A stretch of 64,000 nt of DNA from Chlorocebus sabaeus (GCF_047675955.1 NC_132930.1:45943832-46007831); one strand, 5' to 3'; numbered from the stretch's first letter, positions 33,725 to 46,456 are shown. Translations and numbers: made by a program. The notes: generated from the sequence alone by a model not told the origin.

Positions 33725-33870
33725 GATTAATTCATTGCGAGCTCCTGTGTTAGGCGTTTTACCTCATTTTACCTGCATTATCTGAGTTAATCCTCGCAAG
33801 AACCTGATGAGGAAGCCTCATTCCCCATCTAATCACTCAGGAAATCAGGGCTCAGAAAAGTGCCTGTCAC
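33725..33870 (+). mobile_element. MIR SINE
   Basis: 'gcattatctgagttaatcct', 'cgcaagaacctgatgaggaa' and 'gaaatcagggctcagaaaag' follow the MIR body in order. Confidence 0.7.
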
Positions 33871-35730
33871 TGAGAAAATCGCTTTTTCTCCCTCCCGGCT
33901 CTCCTCGGCTGGAGCTGCAGGAGGGGGACCCTGGCTCTCCTCACTGTGTCAGCGAGGGAGCTGTCTCCTTGGCAAGGGGGGCTTCCATCTCCTGGGCAGG
34001 GCTGGCTGCATCACCAGAGCCCCTTCCTGAGACCCCCTTCTTGGGGCACAGCTGCACCAACTGTGGGGGGGGACGAAGGCCTCTGGGCGCCACTCAGAGC
34101 CCCAACCTCGGGGGCCGTGGGTGGAATTTTAAACTCAAGAATATTCTTAAAAAGCACCCATGGAGTTAGTTAAACCTCCTAAAATAATTGCAGTCAAGCA
34201 ATTACCTCTTTGAAGGGCTTTCAGCGGTGCTAGGATCCAGGCTTATATATTTCATGATCAAAACAAGTCATTCTGTGCCACGCCCGGGGTGGAATTGCTT
34301 TGGGGGCTGATCCTCTCTGTTCAACAGGTGCTCCCGGATTCAGATTCGGGATGCAGGGGAGTGCAGGGCAGCCTTTTGTGATGACGCCTCTCCTCCTGCC
34401 ATCCTGCACACCTCCAGGCCAGGGCAGGAAGCCTGAGGAGGAGCGGGGAAAGCCAGGAAGGGGAAGCATCAGTGCTTTCAGATTCCCAGCAGAAGAAAGA
34501 GCAAGTCTGCACAACAAGGCATTTTGGAGAAGTGGCTGCCTCCCAAAGCAAGGCCTGGCTGGCAGGGCCAGCTCCTGCCCCCTTGACCGCCTCGGCCGTC
34601 CTCTGCGGGGAGGGACAGAGCAGCTGAGAGGTGCAGGTCCTCGGGCCCTCTGTCTCACCCTCACCCTCCCTCCCTTCCTTGATTCCTTGTGAAGCACCGT
34701 CCTGTGCCAACATCATAGGGCAGCAGTGGGTCCAGGCAGCCCCAACCTCGGGGAGCCTCCAGTCCTGAATTGGGCAGAGCAGGGACCACAGCCCAGGGTA
34801 GGATTACAGGGGACGGGCACAGGACTCGAAGTGGGTGCCTGCACGGTCCGGGGAACCAGGGATGCTTCGTAAAGCAAGGAGGTGGAGCGTAAGATGGCCA
34901 CTCAGCAAAGGTCACCACCGGCCCCCACAGCACCACTGGGAAGCTGTCTTGGCAGTGGGTCGGAGGGTTGCCAGCGTGAGTATTCTGGGCCCAAGCCCCA
35001 AGCAGCTCTTGCCTCTGCCAGTCCCTCTACAAGTGCCCAGCCTCCACCACGGAAAGGGCATGACTGACTGGTCCCCTGCTCCTGGGAGCAGGGATGAAGC
35101 ACATTGCAGAGGAGAACCCTCCACCTGGAGCCCTGCCTCGCCCCTGCCAGCTCGCAGACTCACGAGCAAGAAAGAAACACTTTCTGTTGCAAGCCATTGT
35201 GCTGGAGGGTTTGTTACGTAGCTTCCCTGTAGATAGAACTGACCCATGCAAGGTGACTCTAATTCTGGAACTTTCAACCAATGGGCCTGGGCTTTGGGGG
35301 ATGGGCAGCCTGAACAAAGGGAATGGTGACCCAGGGAGGGGTACTGGGCCTGGAACCAGGACTCTGAGCCCATCCCCGGCTCTGCCCACCCTGCACACTC
35401 CTCCACACCCAGCCAGGCCCCGAAGGACACCCTCTGCAGCTGGAATCCAGAGGCCCAGGGACGAGTTTATCTGCGGGCCCAAGGGGCAGGGTCATCTGCA
35501 GCATCAGCTAAGCCAGACTGGAGTTGCAGCAAGACCAGGGAGACCCTCCCACAGGCCCTTCACCATGGACTCCTCACCACAGGCTCTGCTGTGCCCATGC
35601 CCCAGAGCCCATCTCTCCCCTCACCTTCCTTTCAGGAACCCTCTTCTCCCCCAGTCCCTGCAAGAGAAGCCAGTTATGCCAATGGACTAACCCCAGGCTT
35701 CACCTGCCCCCACTTAATGGTCCACACCCC
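33871..35730. other. Single-copy DNA, AT-richer at 34115-34270
   Basis: The short AT-richer block ('cctcctaaaataattgcagt') may be a conserved element or chance. The remainder is GC-rich with no exon signal. Confidence 0.35.
35100..35250 (+). mobile_element. Possible LTR 3' end fragment
   Basis: 'ttgcaagccattgtgctgga' followed by 'gggtttgttacgtagcttcc' resembles the 3' terminus of mammalian LTRs of the MLT1 type. Confidence 0.4.
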
Positions 35731-35733
35731 CCA

Positions 35734-35842
35734 CCCTCCACCCAGCCCCCACCTGACCCTCCACCCAGCCCCCTCCTGACCCTCCACCCAGCCCCTGCCT
35801 GACCCTCCACCCAGCCCCTGCCTGACCCTCCACCCAGCCCCC
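35734..35842. repeat. C-rich minisatellite, 23-bp unit, about five copies
   Basis: Units start 'ccctccacccagcccc' at 35734, 35757, 35780, 35803 and 35826, with only the variable three bases before 'ctga' differing. Regular spacing and low divergence suggest a variable-number locus. Confidence 0.95.
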
Positions 35843-36059
35843 ACTTCTGGACCTGAGCCCCTGGTCTTTCCTCTGCCTAGGAGAGTGCTCTCTGCCCATG
35901 ATTTCCCCTTGCCCTCCTCCGTGGCCATGCCCCATCCTCAGGACCACGGTGGGCAGCACTCCACCTGCATCTGATGGTTCTGGGCACTTTCTGCATGCGG
36001 CAGCTTGGTATCGGTTCATGTACTTGTCCATGGCAGTGAGCACTGAAGCCACAGGGGCC

Positions 36060-36188
36060 CTCAGACAGGTATGCACCTGGATTCTGGCAGTTGCTAGGAT
36101 GCAGATTCCCAGGCCATGCCTCCAGCGAATCAGCTGCATTTGACTCAGAGGTGGGGCCCTGGAATCTGTATTCCTTGGAGCACACTGA
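36060..36188. mobile_element. hAT-Charlie non-autonomous remnant (MER3/MER5-like)
   Basis: 'aggatgcagattcccaggcc', 'gcgaatcagctgca', 'gaggtggggccctggaatct' and 'gtattccttggagcacactg' follow the palindromic body of MER3-like hAT elements. Orientation is ambiguous because the body is near-symmetric. Confidence 0.6.
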
Positions 36189-37029
36189 GAAGCATTACCC
36201 CTGCCAGCCACGGGGCCTGGGTCTGACCCACCACCCTGCCCCCCTCCTCCCAGGTGTGGAGAGCAGGTATTTGTCCCAGGAAGCTGGTCTCCTGTACCGC
36301 CAGAGCTCTGTGCCCAGAGGACATTCCAAGCTGTCAGCCTTGGAGATGAAGAAAAATGGCCTGGTTCCCCCTCTGGAAGAAACACTCCATTTTGGCTTCC
36401 TCATTTGGAGAATGGGCTCCACGATCTTGGACCCCTGCCTGGGACCCAGGTGAGTAGAGACCACAGCCCCCTCCCTGCAGCTCCTGCAACTCTGGCAGAT
36501 GGTGGTCAGCCCATCTCTCCCCAACACCACACACCACCCTACTCCGGCCCTGGGGCACTGGCATTCCTTCAGGAGGTTGGACCCAGAGGCTTCAGGGCCC
36601 CTCCACTTTGACCAACCCTAAAGGAGACCTCTCCCAGTTCCCTCCCACCCCCAGCCCCCAGGTCCCAGCCCCACGGGAATGACAGACAGCAGGCATGGTC
36701 CTTCCCCTCCACAGCTGTCCTTCCCTCGGGCAAGGTACCTCGTCTTAGCTCCTCAGACTCTAAGCTGTCACAAGAGTGCTGGGTGGCCCTCAGGACCAGG
36801 GTCTCCTGGGGTCATCACTGAACATGTAATCACTGCATGTGAGCTTCCTGTGTCTTCCCCAGGCCCCCACTCCCACCAGAACTTGGGCTGGACCATGGGG
36901 CACAGGCAGAGGAACCCCCCAAGACCGAGGCACAAGGCTCACCCCGAGACTACATGGCCCCCGAATGCACTCTTCCTTGGAGCCGGGTAGGAGCGGGGTT
37001 CAGGCAGGAATGGGGTTCATGGGTGCAAA

Positions 37030-37480
37030 TAGGGTCATTTCCTTCTCCCAGCTTTTCAACACAGAGGGAGGAGATACAGATAACACTGAAGAACAAAACT
37101 TTGTACCTCAAAATCAAATCCGGTTCTGAATAGCATTTGTTATTCAGCCGTCCCACAGCTCTCAACACTGTGAGTGGAAATTTCATGTCTTGGAAGTGAG
37201 ACCTTTTACTCCCAGGGCTCAGGCAGAAAAGGCCTGAATCATCTAAAACAAATTAACTCCCAATCAGCCAGAGCATCTCAAAACAACCAAGAAAGAGCGC
37301 TCAGTGGATTGCCTCCACCTATTTAAACACTGCTTTCAGCAGTGGCAGGGATATGTTTACCCAAACACACATTACAATTCCGAGAGGGCTGAACAATTAG
37401 TCTCTACTTTCCAAGGCAACCATGTACTGCCTTGTTAAGGAAGGCACCAGTTTCTCAGATAAATGAACCATGTTTAAGGT
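37030..37480. other. AT-richer single-copy island
   Basis: About 450 bp of balanced composition without repeat identity, with 'gcatttgttattcagccgtc', 'aaacaaattaactcccaatc' and 'cctatttaaacactgctttc'. It stands out from the GC-rich flanks and is a fair candidate for a conserved non-coding element. Nothing in the sequence alone shows function. Confidence 0.3.
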
Positions 37481-38129
37481 GGTGCTTATTCCACCTCTTA
37501 CACAGAAAAGAAGCACAAATTTGACCTCACATGTTGATTTTCCCATTCCCGCCTTCACAGGTACCCTTCCCTCTGTTCACTCCTCCTGGGAGACCCAGCA
37601 TGTGTCTCCCGTGGATCTGCAGCCACGTGCGGCCCTGGGGACAGACGCTCGGAACCCGTCACCTATCTCCTGTTTAAACGTATTGGCCTGTTTCAACCCC
37701 GTCAAAAAGACCAGAAAAATGGAAACCGTGGCAATGCTCGCAGCACTGGAAAGCCTGACTTTGGGGGACCCCGGATCACGTAGCACCCCTGGGATGGAGC
37801 TGGGGAGGGCCCGGGGCAGGGTAGGCTGCCAGCCACCAGAGCCTCAATGTGGCAGGGCGAGGGAGGAAGTCGACAGTACTGCAGAGGCCCAGGGCACAAC
37901 CTCACGGTGACTTTGGGGACAGTTGCGCACAGCATGAGGGCGGGCAGCCTGGGAGCTCAGGAAGGCCGAGGGGTTTTGTAACCCACCAGGGTGTGTTTTT
38001 GGGAGCTGGTGGCAGCAGGTAGCGTGGAGCCCGCATGGGTTTTTAAGCAGTGAGGAGACTTTTGAGAGAATAATTTTTTTAAAATCCAAGATGAAAATGG
38101 CTTTATAAAGCCAATATCTATTTCTAGTT

Positions 38130-38520
38130 AAAAAAAAAATATATAGATAGTATAGAAAGCTATAAAGAAGGGAATATAAATCACCCCAAGCCTCCCACCC
38201 AGACATCACAGTCACAGGTCAAGTTTTGATGAAGACGCTTCGGAACACCAGCATCTGAACACGCACATCCATCCGTTCTCGCGGCTGGGCCTGCTCCACG
38301 CTCTGTGACTCGCTTTTGCTGCTGGGTAATAGATCTCGAATGGCTTTTTCTGGCAATGGACTTAGACCTGGCCCATCACTTTCAGTTGGATGGAATTCCT
38401 GGTCAGGATGGACCCAAACGCATGAGATGGGTCCCCTATTGAAGCACATTTAGGCTGGTCCAGCGTTTCAGCATCATAAACACCACTGCAAAGCGCATTC
38501 ACCCTGTGCACACGGCCCTG
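38130..38520 (-). mobile_element. Ancient L1 fragment, reverse orientation
   Basis: 'gaatataaatcaccccaagc', 'cctcccacccagacatcaca', 'cctattgaagcacatttagg' and 'catcataaacaccactgcaa' match reversed old L1 3' sequence in order. Confidence 0.6.
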
Positions 38521-38639
38521 ACGGTGGGAGGAGGCCAGAGTCGGTCCACACACAGCCTGCTTGGTGCCAGGCCCCGCTGGGTAGGCCTGGGGTTGGTGGC
38601 AGCTCAGAGCCAGATGTTCAGGCAAGTGTGTCACGGAGC

Positions 38640-40290
38640 CTGTCTCTTACATACAGTAGAGCCACAGATCACCATCATTAAAGAAGAACACCGACATGAA
38701 AGACACTGACATCCAAATGAGAGAGGAACTGGGAGCAAAGAGAGAGAGAGACTCCCTTACCCAAGAAAAAAAAGAGAACCTCAAAGACCTGAGAGAAGAC
38801 CATGCATTCAGAAAATAAGACACAACAGATCCCCATAGAAAATGAACATTCAGCCCCAATGCCTGCATATTACTAAATGACTGTAGAGAGCAGAGCAGGG
38901 AAAGTGAGAACACACTGCGGGACAGCAAGAGAACTGAGAGACAAATGTGGAGATGGATGGGGGAGGTGTGGGAATTGGAGGAAGACCCCAGAACAGCCAG
39001 CAGTGAACAAAAGCATTTCTGAAGGAGAGGATGGTGACTGTGGAAGGAGGAGTGTTCACAGGGATAACTAACACCTATCCCAGAACAAAGACCACAAATA
39101 AAAGCCCCAGGACCTCCAGCGTCCAGTACGAGGCACAAATACAGAGGCACAAAGGTACATTCATGTGCAATTTTATAGCACCAAGAATACAGTTTTCAGG
39201 GGTAAAGTGGAAACAGGTCACAAACAGGATGTAGTCAGAATGGATTCCAGCTTCTCAGTGGCCACCCTCTGTAGCTGGGAGAGAGAGGAGCTGAGAAGGT
39301 TCACGCCCACCCCCTCCTAGAATTCTATACCCAGCCCTGCTATCTACATGGCACCAGCTATGAACAAAGATTCTCCATTTACTCGGAGTTTATTGCCCAC
39401 ACCCCTGGGTCAGGACCTCCTCCATGTTGCTCCTGTGATGTGCACCACCGCACAAAGAAACAAAACAATATAAAGGAAGACACAAGACCTAGGAAGCAGG
39501 GTTCATCATAGGGAAGAGACAGGACGTTCTCCCAGGGTGACAGTGGAGCAGCTTAGAGCAGGAGAGAGAAGAGATGTCCAAGACAGGGGCTCCCCGAGAG
39601 AGAAGCAGGCAGAACGAGCCATGTGCGGTGGGACTAGCCACCTGCTGTACCTGACATGAAAGAGAATAAGGTCACTGCTTTGTTGAGAAGTTCAGGGCTA
39701 GAATGAGTAAGGGGAACACAGAGAACTGAGCAAGGAGAAGTGCAGGGGCACAGTGAGAGGACACACATGGAAAGGAGCACCAGGGGTAGGGACTGCGGTT
39801 GGCCATGGGGAGGGGGTGAAAAATGTGACAGGTCACAGCAAGGGTTTAACTAACGAATTGCTTTTTTGCTTAAACCAAATTTAAAAAATTTAATCAACAC
39901 GCTGATGTATTGATTAATATTTGAACAGTAATTAGATCCCAAACATGGTTTTCCTGGATGGGGAGGTGGGGAGGAAGCGGGGATGAGGCTCTGGGAGAAG
40001 TCAGTGGTGCCATAGTCGGAAGTCAAGAGGTGGTATCTAAAATCTGAAATCAACAGCAGATTAAACATGCCACTTGGAACTCTAGAGAAAAATACCAAAC
40101 TAGTGGAACCAAACAAAAACAGAAACGATGAAAAGTTGAAAGGCGTGGTTCCCAGAGGAGTGAGCTCATGGTGGGAGAGGAGGAGGGTGAGAGACGGATG
40201 CCTTTTAGGATAAACCTGGGAGAATGAGTTGGCTTTTTAAATTATGTACTTAACATAATGTTTCCATGAAATAAAAAACTATAAGCAGGA
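38640..40290 (+). mobile_element. L1/HAL1-like remnant
   Basis: 'ctagaattctatacccagcc' is a hallmark phrase of old L1 and HAL1 sequence. The flanking A-rich plus-strand text, for example 'gagaacctcaaagacctgag', and an A/T-rich tail near 40250-40280 ('ccatgaaataaaaaac') support a long, badly decayed plus-strand LINE. Boundaries are approximate. Confidence 0.5.
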
Positions 40291-41955
40291 ACCTGCTGAT
40301 TTGGAAAAAGGTCATGTGGTTTCTGTCTGGAAGGAGCAAAGCATTTAGGGCAGGGCCTCCCCAGAGTCCCCACCGCCCTGCACTCAGGCCCCGACTCACC
40401 ACTGGAGGTCGATGCTGGGACCCCACTCCAGTTGGTACGGGGCCAGACCTGCTTAGCGGGAGCAGAGGAGGAAGTTATCAGAGCCCTGCCTGGCCAGGGC
40501 TGGTGGAGGGAGACCGGGTCAGTCTAGCCAGATGGGGCAGAGCTGCTGTCTGGGCAGACAGTAGAGCCAGCCTGGGCCCGGGGGTGGGAGGAAGGCCAGG
40601 ACAGTGCTGGTGGGACATCTGAGGCTGGAAGCCCAGAAGGATGGGGTCCGGGACGACAACTCATTTGTTTAATGGACTATGTCTGGTGTGAGATTCTGCG
40701 GGGCCCTCTCCCACTCCTGTGAACCCTCCTGGATTCGGGGTTGGAAAGAAATTGCACAAATTGCTTTAAAAATGGGATTTTCCAAAACACCTTGAAGTCT
40801 CTGTCCCCGTGGAGGGAGGAATGCTGACTCAGCATTTCTGAGTCAGAGGGCAGGGGCCACTTCTTTCTTAGGATGCTGAAAGCAGAAATAGGCACTTCCC
40901 CAAACCCCTCAGCCAACATCTGCTTGGCAAGCCCTGATGCCCACCTGGGGTTCACCTGTTGTCTGAGCTCCTGCCAAGGCCCAGGCCCGGCAGGCATGGC
41001 ACACAGCACCTTGTTTCATACCCCAGCCCGGCACAGCAGAACACCTCTGTTAACCAATACCCAGAGCATTTGGAGACACGGCTGCCAGAAACACTTTCTC
41101 AGCACAGGGCTGCTCCTGGGGGCAGGGGCCTGGCATCCCCGATGTCCATCTGCCTCCCAAGGGCCCTAGCATCCCACTGCCCGGGTCCATAAGTCACCAT
41201 GGAGCATCCTGAGAATGTCCAGCCCTAAGCCCTACCCTGCCCATTCTACGGACAGGAGCCTACAGTCGTGAGAGAGAAGGGGACACACTGGGTCTCCCCA
41301 GGCTGCAGCCAGCCGCTAGACCCTCTTTCTACCTGGCTGGCTGCATCCGCATGTCGTAGGAGGTGTCCTCTGGAGAAGGCAGAGCTGTTACCAAGGCTGG
41401 GGAGCTGACCCCTGGGGACGGCCTGGCAGGTCCCCATTCAGAGTCTGAGAAGGTTTTGGGGTGGCTGGGCAGAGCCCTTGATGTGCAGGGTGGGTATTTC
41501 AGAAACCCTCCCGTCCCGGGGCCTGCAACTCTTGGGACATTTGCCCTGAGCAGCCAGAGCTGGGCCCCGAGCTCCCGTTTCCAGGAGCCACTGAAGACGG
41601 GGATTCTGAGACAACACTGTACTTATCCCACGTCTTGCCAGGGGCCCTGGCACATGCCTGGGGTCATAGAACACTGGGCAAGGCAGGTCCTCTCTGGTGA
41701 CAGAGAAGCCCACTCCACTGGCTTTGGGGGCTCTGTGTGAGACTCGGAGGGAAAGAGCCACCGCCCCCAGCACACAGCCCTACCCAGATGTGCAAGGAGA
41801 AGCCCCCGCCAGACAGTTGCTGAGTGGTGAGCACAGCTGGGGCCGGCTCCCCGTGGGCTCAGACGACACCTCAACCAGGTCACAAAGGAACGTCAGAGGG
41901 GGCACCTGGCAGAGTCAGAATTCCAGGTTCAGGGGTGAGGGTGGCCACCAGTGAC
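40290..41955. other. Single-copy GC-rich DNA
   Basis: No repeat or exon recognised. Confidence 0.4.
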
Positions 41956-41956
41956 A

Positions 41957-42075
41957 TTTGGAGTTATGGGTGCTAGCTTTGGTGAGAACCTGCAGGGCAT
42001 ACCTGCCACAATGCAGATTCCCAGGCCCCTGCTCCAGCAGTGCTTGACTGGGCCCAGGGGTCTGTGTGTTCTTAT
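41957..42075. mobile_element. hAT-Charlie remnant (MER3/MER5-like)
   Basis: 'cacaatgcagattcccaggc' and 'gcccaggggtctgtgtgttc' follow the same hAT body as at 36060-36188. Confidence 0.5.
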
Positions 42076-42099
42076 GTCTGTGTTCAATATTATTACAGC

Positions 42100-42480
42100 C
42101 ATTATTAGTCAGGATTCTTCTGAGAAGCAGAACCAGAGGGAGACAGACAGCTACGGAGGGGGAGAGAGAGAGATCACAGGGATTGATTCACACGATGATG
42201 GAGGGAGAGAAGTCCTACGCTCTGCTGTCTGCAAGCTGGAGGCCCAGGGGTGCCGGTGAAGTCCCTTTTGGAAGGCAGGAGGCCGATGTCCCAGCCGACA
42301 GCCAGGCAGAGACCGCAGATTGCTCCCTCCTCCAGCTTTTGTCCAAGGGGCTGGACGTGCTTTACTCAGTCCACCAACCCCCCACAGACACTCCCAGAAA
42401 CCAGGGTTCACCAAATGTCTGGGCACCCAGTGACCCAGTCAAGTTGACCCCTAACATCACCCATCACAATGACATAGGTG
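42100..42480 (-). mobile_element. MLT2-type solo LTR (ERVL), reverse orientation
   Basis: 'attagtcaggattcttctga', 'gaagcagaaccaga', 'ttcacacgatgatggaggga', 'ctgctgtctgcaagctggag', 'aggaggccgatgtcccagcc' and 'caaatgtctgggcacccagt' are the reversed LTR in order, ending in 'catcacccatcacaa'. Confidence 0.8.
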
Positions 42481-43479
42481 GGGTCCTGGGAGGGCCAGGA
42501 AGTCCTCTAAGGCACTGTTCATGCTGTTTTCTCGCCTGTAACACCTTCCTCCCCCTTCATACAGAAAATTTCCACTTCAACTTCAAGACTGAGTTCTAGC
42601 ATCACGTTGGGAAGGCCTTTTCTGACCCCGTGGCTGGACCAGGTGCCCCTACATGTTACTGGTCTTGGGCACCCCTCATTCAGAGCAGTGGCCTCATGGT
42701 GTCCCCACTCATCCCGCCGGGGTCCCCAGGACATAGGATGCTCCTGACAGCTATTTGCAAAACAAGCCTTGCTTCTGGCTCACAAACGCTCCCCAGCAGA
42801 TGTGGGCAGCAGCGGTGGCTGCTACAACTACCTTCAGCGTCAGAACCCAAGCCCCAGGGCCAAGGTCCCCCAGCAGGACACACATCTGTTTGGAGACACG
42901 CTCCTGGCACGCTCCCTCCCTCGCTTCCGTCTCCCCCAGTCCGTGACTGCAATTCACAGTGCCTGGCCCAGTGGAGGCGGCTGAGCTTGGCTGGAAGACA
43001 GAGAACAGTAGGCCGGGCTCAGCCCCAGATGCCCCTGGACCACCCACTGCTCCCCTAAACAGACCTACCCAGGACAGGAACCAGAGCCCGGGGGGACCTG
43101 GAACCCCCTCGTCTCCAGGGCCAGCCACCAGGCCCTGGTCAGGAATGGAAGGAAAGGTAAACACGTCTGACAGCCTGAAGGAGGGCCCGACAGGGGCAAT
43201 GGCCGCTCCTGGGAACGAAGCCCTGTTTGGGGCAATCCCAGACCAAAGAAAGCCACACATGACAGAGACCACAAACTGGGGCGGGGGGTGGGGGGGCTCG
43301 AAACAGCAGCAATTCCCTCCTGCACGGCCTTGGGGACTACAAGTTTGGAATTGGCGTGTCTCCAGGGAGGATCTTTCCTGCCTGGGTTCCCAGCCGCACC
43401 ACTCCATCTCTGCCTCTGTGGTCCCAGGGCCTCCCTGTCTGCATCTGTGCCATCCGTGCCACTGTGCCACCTCTTCTTC

Positions 43480-43600
43480 TTCTAAGGATGCCTGTCACAG
43501 GGGCAAGGGCTGGTCCTCATCCAGTACAACCTCAATGCTGCAAAGACCCTATTTCCAAATAAGGTCATCCTGTGGGGTTCTGGGTTAGTGAAAGGTTAGT
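43480..43600 (-). mobile_element. MaLR LTR fragment, reverse orientation
   Basis: 'gcaaagaccctatttccaaa' and 'taaggtcatcctgtggggtt' followed by 'ctgggttagtgaaaggttag' match the reversed 5' part of a MaLR-type LTR. Confidence 0.5.
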
Positions 43601-44254
43601 TCCAGGACAGCCAGGCCAGGGAGGCTGAGCTGAAATTAGCCTGTTGGGGAAAACCCTGTCTCGTGAACCCCCGGCCACTCTGCTGCATCCTTGCTTCTAA
43701 CACTGCTGAGCAGGAAACTGTGGCCTCTTGGCCTAGGGCTGACCCATCTCCCACCCCAGAATCTCCATATCCTTCCTCTACTACCAGACTCTGTCTAAGG
43801 GCCGGGCCACCGGGCACAGGAGTGCATTTCCCAGCATCTACCAGAGAGGCTGGTGATGCAGCCTGGCATCAACTCCCCAGGAAGAGAGCCCCGTGGGCAA
43901 TGCGAGCTGGAGGGCGTCCTCCCTGTCCTCCTGAGGGGCTGTGCCAGGCATGGCATGTCCTCATCCCATGGACTCTGGCTGCTCCAGGGACCACGCCTCG
44001 CCCAGCAGTCACCTGTGTCATTTCCGCCTTTCCCTGACTCCCCTCCCTTTTCCTCCCTCTTGCTGCCCTGAAATTGTACCCTTCCCTCCCCAAACAAATC
44101 CTAGCACTTAATCCACGCCTCAGGCTCTGCCTTCTAGAGCTCTCAGCAAAGACAAGGCAAGGGCAGGGAAGAGCAATTCAGTCAGAGGGAACAGGCTGTG
44201 CGTCCAGTGGGGAGACGCCCTCATGAGATATGGGAGCCAGCCCAGGCCTGGGAT

Positions 44255-44335
44255 CAGCCATCCTAGCCAAATCCTGGCTTTGCCATTTCCGAGCTCACCT
44301 TGACAGGCTCCCAAATCTCCCGAGCCCCAGCCCCC
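44255..44335 (-). mobile_element. MIR SINE fragment, reverse orientation
   Basis: 'aaatcctggctttgccattt' and 'ccaaatctcccgagcccc' match the reversed MIR 3' half. Confidence 0.5.
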
Positions 44336-44825
44336 TCTGTACAGGACGGGCGGCGATGCAGTGTCACCACCGTATGGGGTTGCTGGGCTGCCGGAGTGGA
44401 TGGATCTGTCAGCAGCATGCCTCATGGGGAGGCCTGGCTCCTGGGCCCTGCCCCCACTGGCCCCCAGACCCAGGAACGACAGCTCAGAGATGCCCCTCAC
44501 TGACTCCAGGAAGGGCAGCCTCCAAGGTGAGAAGCCCCGGCCCACCCACGTTTCCTGATACTTCCTCCAGCTTCTATTTTAAAGCCCAAGTGTAACTCGA
44601 GAGCCTCATGCAGCATTTGTTTCTGATTTGCACCGGCCACGGCTGCCCAGAGCCTTTCCTCGTTCTTTCCAGTTGTTTGTTGGCTTGTTGTTGATCAAAG
44701 TCAGGAAACTACTTAAAAAAAAAAAAAACAAGGCTAGTGAACTGGAAAATGTGGAGTTCAAGTTTGGGTCAAAATCACCAACTCTGAATTCAAGGTAAGC
44801 TTATGCCAAGCAAGTCGTTCCAACC

Positions 44826-45333
44826 TGATCACAGCTGTGTGCATTCACACACTGACACACAGAGACACACACACGCGCACACACACACCCTCCACAGACA
44901 CAAGACACACACAGAGACACACACATCCACACATCATACGTGCACACACACACCCTCCACAGACATGACATACACTCACACACATGCACACACACACACA
45001 CACACAGAGACACACATTCACACATCACATGCTCACACACACACCCTCCACAGACATGACATATACTCACACACATGCACACACACACAGACACATGCAG
45101 AGATACACACAGAGACATACACACATCCACTCATCACACATGCACACACATACCCTCCACAGACATGAAGTACACTCACACACATGCACACACACACAGA
45201 GACATGTGCAGAAATAGAGATACACACACCCACACATCACACGCATGCACACACACATACCCTCCACAGACATGGCACACACAAACACGCATGCACACAC
45301 ACACATACACCCCACAGACACGATACACATCAA
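44826..45333. repeat. CA-rich minisatellite with long composite units
   Basis: CA runs are broken by a recurring phrase 'ccctccacagaca' at 44888, 44953, 45044, 45153 and 45260, giving unit lengths of 65, 91, 109 and 107 bp. Later units share 'catgacat', 'actcacacacatgcacac' and 'acagagacat'. It is a composite array that has grown by duplication of 65-110-bp blocks rather than by CA slippage alone. Confidence 0.9.
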
Positions 45334-45619
45334 GACTGCTGGACATGCCCAGGCGGCACAGAACAGGGAAGGCGCTGAGCAGAGCCCGGGGTAGTGCCAT
45401 GGCAGTCCGAGCCAGGTCTGTGTCCATGGCTTGCTGTGACCCCCGCCTCAGCTCTCACTGCTGGAGCAGTCATTCCTGCCATTTGCTGATCCCAGGGGTG
45501 CTGGGGCCTGTGCTGGAGTCACACAGTGTGCCCTTCACTGTGTGGCCAGGGAAACTGAGGCAACACTGCAGCATGAGGCCCACAGCGGTGGTGGCGGCTT
45601 TCAATTTGGGTTTGTGAAT

Positions 45620-46109
45620 GTGGTGGTTAATTTTACATGTCAACTTGATTGGGCCACAAGGTGTCCAGATATTTGGTCCAACGTGACTCTGGCGGTATCT
45701 ATGAGGTGCCCCTGGATAGGAGTCACATTTGAATGGGTAAACTGAGTCAAGCAGATGGCCCTCCCCAGTGTGGGAGAGCAGACTGGCCTCGGTCAATCAG
45801 TTGAAGGCCCAAACAGAGCAGAAAGGCTGAGTAAGGGGAGCTCCTGCTGCCTGACTGCCGAGCTGGTTTTTTGCTGACCTTCCAGCCTGCACTGAACCAT
45901 TAGCCCCTCCTGGGTTCACGTCTCCAGCCTGCCAGCTTCCAGGCTAGAACTGCACCGTCGGCTTTCCCGGGTCTCCAGCTCGCCAACTGCAGATCTCAGG
46001 GCTTGTCCACCTCCAGGGTCCGGTGAGCCCACAGCTGACACTCAATCTCTTGCTGTCTCTCTATACATATCCGTCCTATTGGTTCTGTTTCCTGAGAGCC
46101 TTGAATACA
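45620..46109 (+). mobile_element. MLT2 solo LTR (ERVL)
   Basis: Starts 'tgtggtggttaattttacat', continues 'gtcaacttgattgggccaca', 'ccagatatttggtccaacgt', 'gtcaatcagttgaaggccca', 'ggtctccagctcgccaactg' and ends 'ggttctgtttcctgagagcc' and 'ttgaataca'. Nearly full length with terminal TG and CA. No retroviral internal sequence follows. Confidence 0.9.
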
Positions 46110-46169
46110 GGGAGTGAGGGACATGTGGGCTTTGAACCCAGCTCAGTGGGACTTTGCACAGTGATCATT

Positions 46170-46380
46170 GCAGCCCTGATATTCCTGGGACACACACACC
46201 ATACACCAGCCACAGCTCCGGGCACTTGGCTTGCAGCCCCCGTGACAGTCATCTGTAGTTTACAGGGGCACACAGAGGACTGAGGCAACATGCCGGAAGC
46301 CATGCAGAAAGCAAGTGACCAAGCCGGGGTTTGAACCTGGGCGGGGGCCAGCTCTAAGGCCTGTACTCTCGACCCCTGCC
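46170..46380 (+). mobile_element. MIR SINE
   Basis: 'acagaggactgaggcaacat', 'gccggaagccatgcagaaag' and 'gccggggtttgaacctgggc' give the MIR core and 3' part. Confidence 0.7.
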
Positions 46381-46456
46381 CCAAGTCCTGCGGCCCCCGT
46401 GACCAAGCAACTCTGGCCCTCTGGGCCTGCCCTGCTCTAACCGCCTCAGGGCTGGG

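Larger units (their letters stand above)
35850..38125. other. Single-copy DNA with a hAT remnant and an AT-richer block
   Basis: Contains the hAT-Charlie-like piece at 36060-36188 and the AT-richer island at 37030-37480. No exon supported. Confidence 0.4.
42485..44825. other. Single-copy DNA with small repeat pieces
   Basis: Contains an LTR piece (43480-43600) and a MIR piece (44255-44335). A G-rich run lies at 43278-43297 and a run of 13 A at about 44713-44726. The minus-strand frame at 42751-43470 has no recognisable domain. Confidence 0.4.

Noticed and set aside
42751..43470. 239-codon minus frame
   Set aside because: No domain or repeatable coding signal; overlapped by a 209-codon plus frame at 42959-43588.
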